NCBI GenBank assembly: GCA_905233215.1
Contig: CAJODC010000005.1
Location: 1 to 45,310 of the forward strand
DNA: 45,310 bases
Direction: 5' to 3'
Source: an uncultured Synergistales bacterium
GTDB lineage: Bacteria; Synergistota; Synergistia; Synergistales; Aminobacteriaceae
Part shown: positions 1-8,772 of the stretch, piece by piece
How the letters are laid out: each line of letters opens with the position of its first letter
Position numbering within the stretch: the stretch's first letter is position 1
Made by a program: the position numbers and the translations under genes
Notes under the pieces: generated by a model
Seen by the model: only the letters and a program-made list of their open reading frames with translations
What the model was told of the DNA's origin: nothing
Database searches by the model: none

Positions 1-85
1 CCAGTTCAAACTTCCGTCGCTCAACTTGCATGTGTTACGCACGCCGCCAGCGTTTATCCTGAGCCAGGATCAAACTCTCAGTAAA
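1..85 (-). rRNA. rrs: 16S ribosomal RNA, 5' end only
   Basis: The minus strand carries the universal bacterial 16S start: the AGAGTTTGATCCTGGCTCAG primer site lies at 59-78 (reversed), followed by the conserved AACGCTGGCGGCGTGC and AACACATGCAAG blocks. With E. coli numbering the mature 5' end falls near position 85. The gene runs off the left edge, so only helices up to the start of V1 are present. Short reading frames here are antisense to rRNA and are not genes. Confidence 0.96.
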
Positions 86-135
86 AATTTTGTGAGATTC
101 CGTTTGATTGGCTTTATTTGTACTATCGCTCATTC

Positions 136-234
136 ATTATACGCTGTATTCTCTTGTCAACTAACCTTTTGCTTCATCGCTGCCTATCTCGCAACGACAA
201 GAGGAAATTATACACGCTATTTTTTTTTTTGCAA
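136..234 (-). promoter_or_regulatory. Probable rRNA operon promoter region
   Basis: On the minus strand a TTGCAA box (229-234) and a TATAAT box (207-212) are 16 nt apart, upstream of the 16S gene; the spacer is largely a run of 11 A. Nearer the gene there is a second perfect TATAAT (136-141) and a perfect TTGACA (155-160), but only 13 nt separate them, so that pair is doubtful as a canonical promoter. Tandem promoters are usual for rRNA operons. No clear boxA antitermination site was found. Confidence 0.45.
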
Positions 235-269
235 GCCCCCCGTGAAAAAACTTTTTTTAGCCTTCAACA

Positions 270-298
270 TTCGCAGTCATCTAGCTTTATTGTAAAAT
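270..298 (+). promoter_or_regulatory. Promoter of the secreted protein at 335
   Basis: TTCGCA (270-275) and TAAAAT (293-298) are separated by exactly 17 nt. Transcription would begin near 305, giving a leader of about 30 nt that contains the GGAGGG ribosome-binding site. This also excludes an in-frame ATG at 299 as the start. Confidence 0.5.
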
Positions 299-334
299 AT
301 GCTCACTTTGCCAAGTTTGGAGGGCTTCAATTTC

Positions 335-814
335 ATGAGAAAAATTTTAGCGGTTACAATTTTTCTGTTCATATTTTGCGGACACTCAAACGCTCTTGAG
401 CTTCCCGACAATTTCGGACAGTGGAAGAAAGTCAGCGAAAATATTTTGCCTCTCGTAACTGAGTACAATCAAGAATCACATGGCCGTTTCGTTTTCGTTA
501 CGTACAAAAGTGAAACGCCCGTCAGATTCGTTGATGTCATTCTCGCTGAAGGCTCAGGGGCAGGAAGTCTCTACGTTCCCGAAAAAGTCAACGCACAAAA
601 AGGTATGATGGAAAGCGACTCAGGCTTTGAGGCCGTCAGCGTGTCAGGCCGTGAAGCCGTCATAGAGTCTCAATCATTTATGCCTCTTGTACTCGCTGTG
701 AACGCAGGCGATAATATCACGCTCACTCTCGAAAGTTCATCGCTTGAGAGAGACGAGATGATTAAAACAGCGGAGGCGATATTGTCATCATGGAAAGCTA
801 CAGAGTCGGACTAG
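335..814 (+). CDS. Small secreted protein of unknown function
   Basis: This 159-residue protein starts with a typical Sec signal peptide (MRK, hydrophobic stretch to about residue 17, then HSNA before the mature part), so it is exported, probably to the periplasm. I do not recognise the family. The mature part is rich in beta-type alternation and short acidic stretches, with no cysteines, transmembrane helix or known motif. The start at 335 is chosen because GGAGGG lies at 319-324 and because an upstream in-frame ATG at 299 would precede the likely transcription start. Its last 25 bases overlap the start of the aminotransferase at 790, which suggests co-transcription and translational coupling, not a shared function. 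Confidence 0.75.
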   Translation: MRKILAVTIFLFIFCGHSNALELPDNFGQWKKVSENILPLVTEYNQESHGRFVFVTYKSETPVRFVDVILAEGSGAGSLYVPEKVNAQKGMMESDSGFEAVSVSGREAVIESQSFMPLVLAVNAGDNITLTLESSSLERDEMIKTAEAILSSWKATESD

Positions 815-1869
815 TTCCGGGCCCGGTAAAAGTACCACAAGAAATCTTCAACGCTTGGCGAAATGATTACGGCAGTTCGGATTTAGAGAGCGAATTTTTT
901 GACCTCTACCGGGATAATCAGAGGCTGATTCAGAAGTTACTCGCCACAAAAAACGACATCATCATAACATCAGGCGAGGCAATGTCGGTCTTGTGGGCTT
1001 CCCTGAAATGTACACTCAAAGCCGATGATAAGCTCCTTGCAGTGTCATCGGGTTTGTTCGGCGAAGGCTTCGCGGAAATGGCTCGGTCTTTTGGCGTTGA
1101 AGCTGAAGTCTGTTCGTTCCCATTCGATGAAGTCCCGGAGCCTCAGAAAGTTTTCGACTTTGCTAAACGTTACAGGCCCAAAGTCATCACAGCCGTACAC
1201 TGTGAGACACCTTCAGGAATATTAACGCCGTGTCTCGAAGATTTAGGGAGGATTGCCCGTGAGGTTGACGCTCTTTTTGTTGTTGACTTTGTTGCAAGCG
1301 CAGGGGGTGTCTCCGTTGACGTTGACAGGTGCAATATCGACATCGGCCTTCTTGGGTCGCAAAAAGTTCTGTCGCTTCCTCCGTGTCTGTCGGTCTCGTC
1401 AATATCTCAGCGTGCTTGGAGCGTCATCGAAGACGTGAATTATTCCGGCTACGAGTCATTCATCGGGTGGCGTGAAGTTCCTTCGGTTCTTGCTCCTTAC
1501 ACTTTGGACTGGCACGCTGTGAAGGCTCTGAACGTTTCGATGAACATGATTTTCCGTGAACAGCCCGAAAAAGTCTATCAACGACACAAAGAAGCCGCGA
1601 GTCTCTGCCGTGAAATTGGACAGGAAATCGGGCTGAAACTCTTTCCCAAAGACGAGAGATATTCATCGCCGACTGTTACAGCTTTCTACGTGCCGGAAAA
1701 ATTCACATGGCCTGAGTTCGACCGTGCGTTACGGGAAAAGGGACTCGCTGTTGGAGGAAATTACGGACAGCTCGCAGGAAAAGTCTTCAGAGTCGGACAC
1801 ATGGGTAGTCAGGCAGATTGCGAACTTGTCCGTGAAGGAATGGACATCATCAGGAACGTTGCCGGGTAA
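790..1869 (+). CDS. Class V aminotransferase (alanine-glyoxylate/serine-pyruvate type)
   Basis: A 359-residue PLP enzyme of fold type I. The N-terminal GLVPGPVKVP segment is the usual opening of the alanine-glyoxylate/serine-pyruvate aminotransferase group; TSGEAMSVLWA carries the phosphate-binding region, D166 (VVDFVAS) should pair with the pyridine nitrogen, and K192 in GSQKVLSLPP is the Schiff-base lysine. Length fits the family. Likely substrates are small amino acids (alanine, serine) with glyoxylate or pyruvate, but members also act in phosphonate or purine catabolism and no neighbour settles this. It begins inside the end of the preceding secreted-protein gene (25-base overlap). A weak terminator follows. 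Confidence 0.88.
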   Translation: MESYRVGLVPGPVKVPQEIFNAWRNDYGSSDLESEFFDLYRDNQRLIQKLLATKNDIIITSGEAMSVLWASLKCTLKADDKLLAVSSGLFGEGFAEMARSFGVEAEVCSFPFDEVPEPQKVFDFAKRYRPKVITAVHCETPSGILTPCLEDLGRIAREVDALFVVDFVASAGGVSVDVDRCNIDIGLLGSQKVLSLPPCLSVSSISQRAWSVIEDVNYSGYESFIGWREVPSVLAPYTLDWHAVKALNVSMNMIFREQPEKVYQRHKEAASLCREIGQEIGLKLFPKDERYSSPTVTAFYVPEKFTWPEFDRALREKGLAVGGNYGQLAGKVFRVGHMGSQADCELVREGMDIIRNVAG

Positions 1870-1906
1870 ACAATACGATTCTGTTTCGGTTTACAATAGT
1901 TTTTTG

Positions 1907-1942
1907 ACGGACGCTCGAAAGTTAATCGGTGTCCGTTGTTTT
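1907..1942 (+). terminator. Possible terminator after the class V aminotransferase gene
   Basis: ACGGACGCT (1907-1915) can pair with GGTGTCCGT (1928-1936) over nine positions, two of them G-U, with a 12-nt loop and a short T-rich tail (TGTTTTG). The tail is weak, so termination may be partial. Confidence 0.4.
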
Positions 1943-1946
1943 GTAA

Positions 1947-1952
1947 TATAAT
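1947..1952 (+). promoter_or_regulatory. Possible -10 box for the two-component operon
   Basis: A perfect TATAAT lies 46 nt before the histidine kinase start. No good -35 box sits 16-18 nt upstream, where the sequence overlaps the hairpin of the preceding terminator. AAGGAG at 1979-1984 serves as ribosome-binding site with a rather long 14-nt spacing. Confidence 0.35.
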
Positions 1953-1998
1953 GTAATTGTATCGAGCAAAATAATTTTAAGGAGTCAAGAAAATTTTT

Positions 1999-4900
1999 AT
2001 GTGCCATTCTCAGCAGGATGAACGGAAAAATTTTATCAATACAATTACCCAGCTAGGCAACAGCGCAATTCTTATCTGTTCACACAATGACGGAAGAAAT
2101 GAAACAGTCTTCGCTTCCCAAGAGTACCGAGACATGATGGAATACCCTCAAGATTTTTCGATGCCGTCTTCTTTCATTGAAACAGTTTATCCCGAAGATA
2201 AGTCGATAGTCTGTTACACGCTTGAACACAAACAAGCCCCCGATGATTCGCACAGAATACAATTCCGTCTGCTTACGTTGAAGAATAATGTCATATGGTG
2301 CAGCGCACATTGTGCTTTCATCGAGATAGCCGGTGAAAATTATGTGTACGTTACATTTTCTGATATAACACTGTTCAAGAACTACGAGGAGAAAATCAGA
2401 GCAAGTTACGACTCAATCGGTCAGAATTTCTATCATCAGGACAAATTCACTCTCGGAATGTTCAGAGCAGACATAACTCAGGACACGCTCGAAGAAGTCA
2501 GAGGCAAGGATCTATTCAGTACCGACAGAGAGCATAACTCATTCTCCGAAATGCTCAAGGCAAGAGGCAAGCACTACATAAATTTCATGGAACGTAAAAA
2601 GTTAATGGAGACTTTTGACGTTGACTCTCTTCTTGACGCTTACATTAAGGGCAAAATCGGAACTCGTCAGGTATTGCTCTCAAGGCGTGAGAACGGAAGC
2701 ATTTGTTATGTTGAGTTTTCAGCAATGGTAACGAGAGACCCGTTAAACGGCCATGTAATCGCCTTCATCACTGAGCGTGAGTGCAACAACTCGAAAGTTT
2801 ACCAGACTATTGTTGACAAGATACTGGCCAGACAGTTCGAGATGATAGCTTACATGGCAATAGGACGCTATCACATCACAGTGAGCGATGAACTGTCAGA
2901 AGGAAGCATTCTTCCCAAGAGCGTACACGAAACGTTCAACGCTTATATACATGACGAGATTGTACCGATACTGCACGGAACAGACGAACAGATAAAGGAA
3001 ATGGCACACTCTCTCGCTCCCGACTCGATAGCGTTCGGAACGCAGAAAAGTTCACTGTACGAGGTCAACATAGCCTGTGAAATTGACGGCAAAATTTTCT
3101 ACAAGCAGTTCAATTTTTACGCAGTCAATCCCGGTTTCTATATCATACTTGTTTCGGACACAACGAGGCTTCACAAAGAACAGCAGGAAAGATCCGAGCA
3201 GCTTGAGGAGGCTTTAGACCTCGCAAACGCAGCAATGCAGCAGGCACGCCGGGCAAATTCAGCCAAGAGTGAATTTCTCGCTAACATGTCCCACGAGATT
3301 CGCACGCCCATTAACGCCGTGTTGGGCATGAACGAAATGATAATCCGTGAAAGCACAAGCGACAGAATCACAACTTACGCCCGAAATGTTGAGAGTGCCG
3401 GAAAGAATTTACTCTCAATCATCAACGATATACTCGACTTCAGCAAGATTGAAGCCGGAAAAATGGAGATAACCGAGAGCGATTACAAGCTGAGTTCAGT
3501 GTTGAATGACGTAACGAACATGATAGTCTTCAAGGCAAGACAGAAAGATTTAGTCTTCAATGTCGATGTTGATGAAGAACTGCCCGATGAATTATACGGC
3601 GATGAAGTCAGAGTCAGACAGGTAGTAACGAACGTTCTCAACAATGCCGTCAAGTATACACATGAAGGAAGCGTCAATCTCAAAGTGTCCGGCGGAAAAA
3701 CCTACAATGAAGACGGAACAGAGACAATCAATCTCGTGTTCAAGATAAGCGATACAGGAATAGGCATCAAAGAGGAAGACCTGCCAAAATTGTTCAAGAA
3801 GTTTGAGAGAATTGACCTCGTTCAGAATAACACGGTTGAAGGAACAGGGCTGGGACTGTCGATAACACGAAACTTGTTACAGCTAATGGGCGGAAGAATC
3901 GAAGCCGAGAGCGAATACGGCAAGGGCTCAACGTTCACGATATACCTGCCTCAAAGAGTCATTTCCGAAGAGCCTATCGGGAATTTTCACGATAAATTCG
4001 ACCGTCATGTTCAGACAATGAGAGCGTATCAGGAATCCTTCAAGGCACCTGAAGCGAATCTGCTTGTTGTTGATGACACTGACATGAACCTGACCGTCAT
4101 TGAAGGTCTGCTCAGTAAGACGGAATTACAGCTTGACACAGCATCGGGAGGAAAAGAAGCACTCTCGTTGACACGGGGCAAGAAGTACGATTTGATACTG
4201 ATGGATCAGCGTATGCCCATAATGGACGGTACGCAGACGATGAACGCAATACGTGCGCAGTCAGACGGAATGAATCAGGACACGCCGATAATCTGTCTGA
4301 CTGCTGACGCTGTGAGCGGTGCGAGGAATAAATATCTTGCTGAAGGATTCACAGATTACCTGTCGAAACCTGTCGAAGGCTCAAGCCTTGAAGCAGCGTT
4401 GATAAAATATTTACCGCAGGAAAAAATCCTGCTTCAGGAAGCGTCAGAGCAGTCAAGAAATGAAGTTCACGAGAAAAGCGAGCTTGAAGAATTTTACTCA
4501 CACGCTGAGGGATTGAGTTATGCTGAGGCGATAAAGAATTGCGCAACCGAAGCGATTTTGACGAAGACTCTTCAACAGTTCTGGAACTCGATCAACAATA
4601 ATCTTCGTGATATTGAGGCGTTCTGGAAGAATGACGACATCAAGAACTACACGATAAAAGTACATGCCCTCAAGAGTTCAGCGAGGTTAATCGGTGCAAT
4701 GGAACTGTCGAAGCAGGCAGCTTACCTCGAAGAATGCGGAAACAATAACGACACTGCGAATATCTCGGACTTTACGCCGGACTTGCTGGCGAATTACCGG
4801 GCGTGTCAGTCGAAATTATCACCGCTCTACGAAACTGACGAGGACAAAGAAGAGATTACTCCCGAAAGGCTTCACGAGGCATACGAGGCAATCAAAGAGT

Positions 4901-5058
4901 TCACGGCCATGTTCGACAGCGACTCGATTGACGGGATAATGGAGATGTTGAGAGCCTACAAGATACCAGACAATGAAGCCGAACGCTTCAACATCATAGC
5001 GACTTGTGCGGATTCGGCGGACTGGGGCGGACTTGAGGAAGCATTGAAGGACATATAA
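1999..5058 (+). CDS. Cytosolic hybrid sensor histidine kinase (PAS-like, HisKA, HATPase, REC, HPt)
   Basis: This 1019-residue protein is a tripartite phosphorelay kinase. The first ~400 residues look like PAS-type sensing modules (the clearest about 15-125). HisKA follows with H432 in the H-box MSHEIRTP. The ATPase domain has N-box NVLNNAVKYT, G1 DTGIGI and G2 GTGLGLS. A receiver domain has its acidic pair in VVDDTD, the phosphoacceptor D736 in LILMDQRMP and the conserved lysine in LSKP. An HPt domain has H889 in VHALKSSARL. No signal peptide or transmembrane helix is visible, so it should sense a cytoplasmic or redox signal. The response regulator starts 17 nt later and is the obvious partner. 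Start codon supported by AAGGAG 14 nt upstream. Confidence 0.93.
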   Translation: MCHSQQDERKNFINTITQLGNSAILICSHNDGRNETVFASQEYRDMMEYPQDFSMPSSFIETVYPEDKSIVCYTLEHKQAPDDSHRIQFRLLTLKNNVIWCSAHCAFIEIAGENYVYVTFSDITLFKNYEEKIRASYDSIGQNFYHQDKFTLGMFRADITQDTLEEVRGKDLFSTDREHNSFSEMLKARGKHYINFMERKKLMETFDVDSLLDAYIKGKIGTRQVLLSRRENGSICYVEFSAMVTRDPLNGHVIAFITERECNNSKVYQTIVDKILARQFEMIAYMAIGRYHITVSDELSEGSILPKSVHETFNAYIHDEIVPILHGTDEQIKEMAHSLAPDSIAFGTQKSSLYEVNIACEIDGKIFYKQFNFYAVNPGFYIILVSDTTRLHKEQQERSEQLEEALDLANAAMQQARRANSAKSEFLANMSHEIRTPINAVLGMNEMIIRESTSDRITTYARNVESAGKNLLSIINDILDFSKIEAGKMEITESDYKLSSVLNDVTNMIVFKARQKDLVFNVDVDEELPDELYGDEVRVRQVVTNVLNNAVKYTHEGSVNLKVSGGKTYNEDGTETINLVFKISDTGIGIKEEDLPKLFKKFERIDLVQNNTVEGTGLGLSITRNLLQLMGGRIEAESEYGKGSTFTIYLPQRVISEEPIGNFHDKFDRHVQTMRAYQESFKAPEANLLVVDDTDMNLTVIEGLLSKTELQLDTASGGKEALSLTRGKKYDLILMDQRMPIMDGTQTMNAIRAQSDGMNQDTPIICLTADAVSGARNKYLAEGFTDYLSKPVEGSSLEAALIKYLPQEKILLQEASEQSRNEVHEKSELEEFYSHAEGLSYAEAIKNCATEAILTKTLQQFWNSINNNLRDIEAFWKNDDIKNYTIKVHALKSSARLIGAMELSKQAAYLEECGNNNDTANISDFTPDLLANYRACQSKLSPLYETDEDKEEITPERLHEAYEAIKEFTAMFDSDSIDGIMEMLRAYKIPDNEAERFNIIATCADSADWGGLEEALKDI

Positions 5059-5075
5059 CAGAAAGGCAGAACAAA

Positions 5076-5771
5076 ATGAAGGAAAAAATATTGTACGTCA
5101 GCGACAGGCTGTCAATGGGAGCCGACATGCTGGTGAAAGCATTGAGTGATACTTTTGAGGTAATGCGAATACGATCAAGCGATGAAGTGAAGCACTTGCC
5201 CGGAATAGTCTTGGTAAACCTCGCCGGACTTGAGGACAAAGAAAAAATCAAGTCTTTCACTGGTGCTAAAGTGTTTTTGCTTGGGAGTCAGTCCGAGATT
5301 GACGCTTCAGGGATAAAATCGGCTGAGGGAATCGCAAAACCTTTCAATCCCGCTGAGGTCAAAGCGAAATTGTCATCACTCTCATCAGGCAACGGCACCG
5401 CTCAGAAGACACTGTTGCTTGTTGACGATGACGCTGTAATGATTCGCACGCTCCGTGAAGGTCTAAGCACAAGCTACAAAGTTTTACCAGCAAATTCAGG
5501 AGCGAACGCACTGAAGATTTTAGCGAAGACGAAACCTGATTTGATACTTCTTGATTACGAGATGCCCGAAATGAACGGCCCTCAAGTTCTTGAAGCACTC
5601 AGGGCAGACAGTGAGACAGCGAAAATACCCGTGATGTTTTTGACGGCAAAGAGCGATTCGGAAAGCATCGGAAAAATTGAGGCGTTGAAGACACAAGGAC
5701 ACATGATGAAGACATCACCGCTTCGTGAAATCAAAGAGGCAATACAGAATTTTTTTGACGGAAATTGCTGA
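5076..5771 (+). CDS. Response regulator with pseudo-receiver plus true receiver, no output domain
   Basis: A 231-residue protein with two receiver-like halves. The C-terminal half (about 110-231) is a normal CheY-like domain: VDDD acidic pocket, phosphoacceptor D160 in LILLDYEMP, FLTAKSD and a lysine before the last helix (MKTSP). The N-terminal half keeps the fold pattern (ILYVSDR, FLLGS, AKPFNPAEV with the K-P-F signature) but has VLVNLAG where the phospho-aspartate should be, so it probably cannot be phosphorylated. There is no DNA-binding or enzymatic output, so signalling must go through protein contacts. It sits 17 nt behind the hybrid kinase whose HPt domain likely feeds it, and its end overlaps tmcAL by 7 nt. 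Confidence 0.85.
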   Translation: MKEKILYVSDRLSMGADMLVKALSDTFEVMRIRSSDEVKHLPGIVLVNLAGLEDKEKIKSFTGAKVFLLGSQSEIDASGIKSAEGIAKPFNPAEVKAKLSSLSSGNGTAQKTLLLVDDDAVMIRTLREGLSTSYKVLPANSGANALKILAKTKPDLILLDYEMPEMNGPQVLEALRADSETAKIPVMFLTAKSDSESIGKIEALKTQGHMMKTSPLREIKEAIQNFFDGNC

Positions 5772-6898
5772 CAGCAGTAATCGCTGAACTCAACCCCCTT
5801 CACTCAGGCCATGAATTTCTCATGAAGTCAGCGAAAAGTTCTGAAGGGCTGATCGTAATTTTGTCGTCAAATTTCACTCAAAGAGGCTCGCCGTCAATCA
5901 CTGACAAGTTCACACGAGCAGAAAACGCAATCATGGCCGGTGCTGATTTAGTGGTAGAACTTCCGTTTCTTTACGCTTGTTCGGCAGGGAATATTTTTGC
6001 TGACGGAGCCTGTCAGATTCTCGCCGGGCTCGGCTGTGTGTCAAGAATCGTTTTCGGAGTTGAGGACGATAATTTTGACGTTGAGAGACTAGCTGACGTT
6101 ATGATGACTGAAACATTCGGTGAAATTTTGCGTGCTGAGATGAAGAACGGCTGTTCATACGCTAAGGCATGTTCGATTTCAGCCGAGAAGATTTTACCGG
6201 GAAGCGGCGATTTTCTTTCACGTCCTAACAACACTCTTGCACTGTCTTACGTAACAAGCATAAAGCGCGGCAATTATCACATCGAAACGAGAGCGGTAAA
6301 ACGGACAGGAATTTTCAGCAGTAAAACGATTCGTGAAAACATCATCGGCAGTCTTCACTTGATGCCTGATTATTCCCGACAGTCAATCATAGAGTCGCAA
6401 AAGAACGGGCGCATATCATCAGAGTCAAAGCTGTGGCCATTGATTCAGTGTGTGTTAAACCGTTCAAGCCCTTCAGAATTACGAGACATCTACGGCGTTG
6501 ATGAAGGCATAGAGAATTTAATGCTCAAAAAATGGAGAGCTTCATCAAGTTTTGATGACTTCATCGGTAAATGTGTCTGCTCAAGATACACACGTTCACA
6601 CATAAGACGCTTGACGATATATATTCTTCTCGGGCTGAAACGTGATGACGCTGTGAAAAGCGCAGTGCCTTACGCGAGAGTTTTAGCCTTCAACGAAAGA
6701 GGCCGTGAAATTTTGAGACAGTGCAGAAAATCATCATCAATCCCAATCATAACGAGCCTCAAATACGCTCAAGGGTCAACAGGAAAATTCTTCGCTCAGG
6801 TTGAACAGAGAGCTACACAGTTACACGAAATCACGATGAATTGTCCCGACATGACTCGGGAATCACATGAAGTGCTAAAATTCCCGCAGAAATTTTAA
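5765..6898 (+). CDS. tmcAL: tRNA(Met) cytidine acetate ligase (TmcAL/YlbM family)
   Basis: TmcAL uses acetate and ATP to make N4-acetylcytidine at the wobble base of elongator tRNA-Met. The 377-residue protein begins with the nucleotidyltransferase signature AELNPLHSGH (HxGH motif), followed by LSSNFTQRGSP, the AxNAIxAGADLVVELPF block and SRPNNTLALSYV, all typical of the family. The start is TTG at 5765, overlapping the response regulator stop by 7 nt; the protein begins exactly where homologues do, and no better start exists downstream. The SD is weak (ACGGAA), consistent with translational coupling. Its place between signalling and envelope genes looks like an operon of convenience. Confidence 0.9.
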   Translation: MLTAVIAELNPLHSGHEFLMKSAKSSEGLIVILSSNFTQRGSPSITDKFTRAENAIMAGADLVVELPFLYACSAGNIFADGACQILAGLGCVSRIVFGVEDDNFDVERLADVMMTETFGEILRAEMKNGCSYAKACSISAEKILPGSGDFLSRPNNTLALSYVTSIKRGNYHIETRAVKRTGIFSSKTIRENIIGSLHLMPDYSRQSIIESQKNGRISSESKLWPLIQCVLNRSSPSELRDIYGVDEGIENLMLKKWRASSSFDDFIGKCVCSRYTRSHIRRLTIYILLGLKRDDAVKSAVPYARVLAFNERGREILRQCRKSSSIPIITSLKYAQGSTGKFFAQVEQRATQLHEITMNCPDMTRESHEVLKFPQKF

Positions 6899-6912
6899 CA
6901 GGAGATTATTAC

Positions 6913-8772
6913 ATGACACGAAAATTTTTCACTCTTACACTTCTTGCATTGACGTTTCTTTTTGCCTGCTTCGGACTTTACCCGAGAATAAGGCTGGAAG
7001 CGAGAAACAATAACGCAGCCATTCTCGCTGATTACAGAGAGATTACGGCACTTGCGAAAAATTCAGGGCTTGACGTTGACGAGGCAATAGCACGCTTGAA
7101 ATCGGCAGGCTTGACCGGCTTAATGGTCAGCGAACTCACAGCAGATAACGTTACTCACGGTGTCGGACACGCCGAGATTAAGTCAGCAGGCGACAACCCG
7201 GGCAGTACTGAAGGAACGCTCATCGCAATCAAGCCATTCAGTGAACACAAAGACCTTCTCAACGAGTGGCTGAGACTGAGATTCGGAGTCGATGACGGGA
7301 AAAGAGGACCGATACTCATCAACATGCCAGCCAACATGCTCAAGAACGCCGGAATAATCCCCGACATTGACGGACTCGAGTCGGCGAAAAAGGCCGGACT
7401 GAAAATCTATTACCGGCCTGCGCCATCGCCCGGTCATCTTTCGGACAAAGCAGCGTTAATGTTGCGTAAAGTCCACGAGAAATATCACATTGACGTTTTC
7501 ACGCCGTCAGGAGAATACGTTTCAGGTTATCCCGATGTCAGCGCACTCGCAAACACAGCGAAGGAGCTGAACATACCGATAGCGAAAGTCGAGTTCTCCC
7601 GTCAGGTCGGCGAACCTCAGCTTAACTCGGCAATATCGCCGATGATACTCTCTCTCCACAGCGTGACCAACGAGGAAATGACATCAAGAAGAATCTCACG
7701 CTCTGAACTCAGAGACAGAATGATTCGAGCCGCTGTTGAACGTTCTGTGAGACTTTTGCTTTATCGAACAGCACCGATGAACACGGCCAATTTCAAGTTT
7801 GCCGACTACGCCCAAGAAGTGAAATCTCTCGCCGATGCTCTCAAATCTCACGGCTTCAATCTCTCATGGCCTGAGACTGTTTTTGCTGACAGCAATCTTT
7901 CTCACAATGTTTTCTCGGCTCTCTCGATGTCGGCGGTATTGGTCTTCTGTGTTTACAGCTACCTTGTCAGAATGGGCATGAAGCCAGCAAGAAACGTGGC
8001 CGTAATTTTTGCTGTGTCAGGCGTAATACTTGCTTTTCTGATGCTGAAAGTGTCGGTGATCGCTAGGATTGCAGGAGCGTTTACTGCACCGATGATAACC
8101 GTTGAGGGAGCGTTGATTGCTATGGACGAAGCGAAGAACAGACGAATAATCCCGGCGTTCCTCTTCATCGTTACTGGCGGACTTGCTCTAGCGTCATTCT
8201 TCAGCGTAACGGATTTCATGATGAGAATGCGTACTTTCTCCGGCGTGAAGCTGACACTTTTGTTACCGCCTGTGCTTGTCCTCCTTCATGACCTGAAGAA
8301 CCGCATTCACCCTGAGTCGATGATTGAATTTTTATCTCGTCCGCCTCTTTGGGGGGAAATAATGCTCTACGGTGCTTTGATTGGTGCGATAGGCTTCGCT
8401 GTTTTCAGGAGCGATAACGTGTCGAACATTTCAGGATTTGAGACGACATTAAGAGTGTCTCTTGAACATCTTTTGATTGCGAGGCCGAGAACACGTGAAG
8501 TTCTTGTCGGCTACCCTTCATTGCTACTTTGGGGCTTCTTGGTGAGACACGGCTATTTTGCCCGTTACAGGGAGATATTCAGAATCGGAGCGGTCTTGGG
8601 ATTCTCATCGGTGATAAATTCTTTCTGCCACTTCCACACACCGATGATGCTGATACTGCTTCGTGAGTTCAACGGATTGTGGACGGGAATAATCGCTGGC
8701 CTTGCGGTTGTCTGCGTGATAAAGTTCATGGTGATACCTTTGCTGAAACTGATACGCCCGGTGATAAGCTGA
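6913..8772 (+). CDS. DUF5693 membrane protein, partner gene of csaB
   Basis: A 619-residue protein with an N-terminal signal anchor (about 4-22), a soluble region to about residue 330 and a C-terminal half with several transmembrane helices. The conserved block ARPRTREVLVGYPSLLLWGF lies near residue 518. I match it to DUF5693, which I know as a neighbour of csaB in Synergistota and some Firmicutes. The soluble part starts with an alpha/beta pattern (EAIARLKSAGLTGLMVSE) that resembles a TIM-barrel-like opening, but I see no catalytic motif. Function is unknown; the direct coupling to csaB (stop and start share one base) suggests a role in making, moving or modifying the pyruvylated cell-wall polymer. 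RBS: CAGGAGA before ATG 6913. Confidence 0.82.
   Translation: MTRKFFTLTLLALTFLFACFGLYPRIRLEARNNNAAILADYREITALAKNSGLDVDEAIARLKSAGLTGLMVSELTADNVTHGVGHAEIKSAGDNPGSTEGTLIAIKPFSEHKDLLNEWLRLRFGVDDGKRGPILINMPANMLKNAGIIPDIDGLESAKKAGLKIYYRPAPSPGHLSDKAALMLRKVHEKYHIDVFTPSGEYVSGYPDVSALANTAKELNIPIAKVEFSRQVGEPQLNSAISPMILSLHSVTNEEMTSRRISRSELRDRMIRAAVERSVRLLLYRTAPMNTANFKFADYAQEVKSLADALKSHGFNLSWPETVFADSNLSHNVFSALSMSAVLVFCVYSYLVRMGMKPARNVAVIFAVSGVILAFLMLKVSVIARIAGAFTAPMITVEGALIAMDEAKNRRIIPAFLFIVTGGLALASFFSVTDFMMRMRTFSGVKLTLLLPPVLVLLHDLKNRIHPESMIEFLSRPPLWGEIMLYGALIGAIGFAVFRSDNVSNISGFETTLRVSLEHLLIARPRTREVLVGYPSLLLWGFLVRHGYFARYREIFRIGAVLGFSSVINSFCHFHTPMMLILLREFNGLWTGIIAGLAVVCVIKFMVIPLLKLIRPVIS

Noticed and set aside
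155-160. Perfect TTGACA with TATAAT at 136-141 as a canonical rRNA promoter
   Set aside because: The spacer is only 13 nt, too short for a normal sigma-70 promoter; kept only as a possible second element.
26-399. Overlapping open frames near the left edge
   Set aside because: They are antisense to the 16S rRNA start and its promoter region, have no SD and no protein-like composition.
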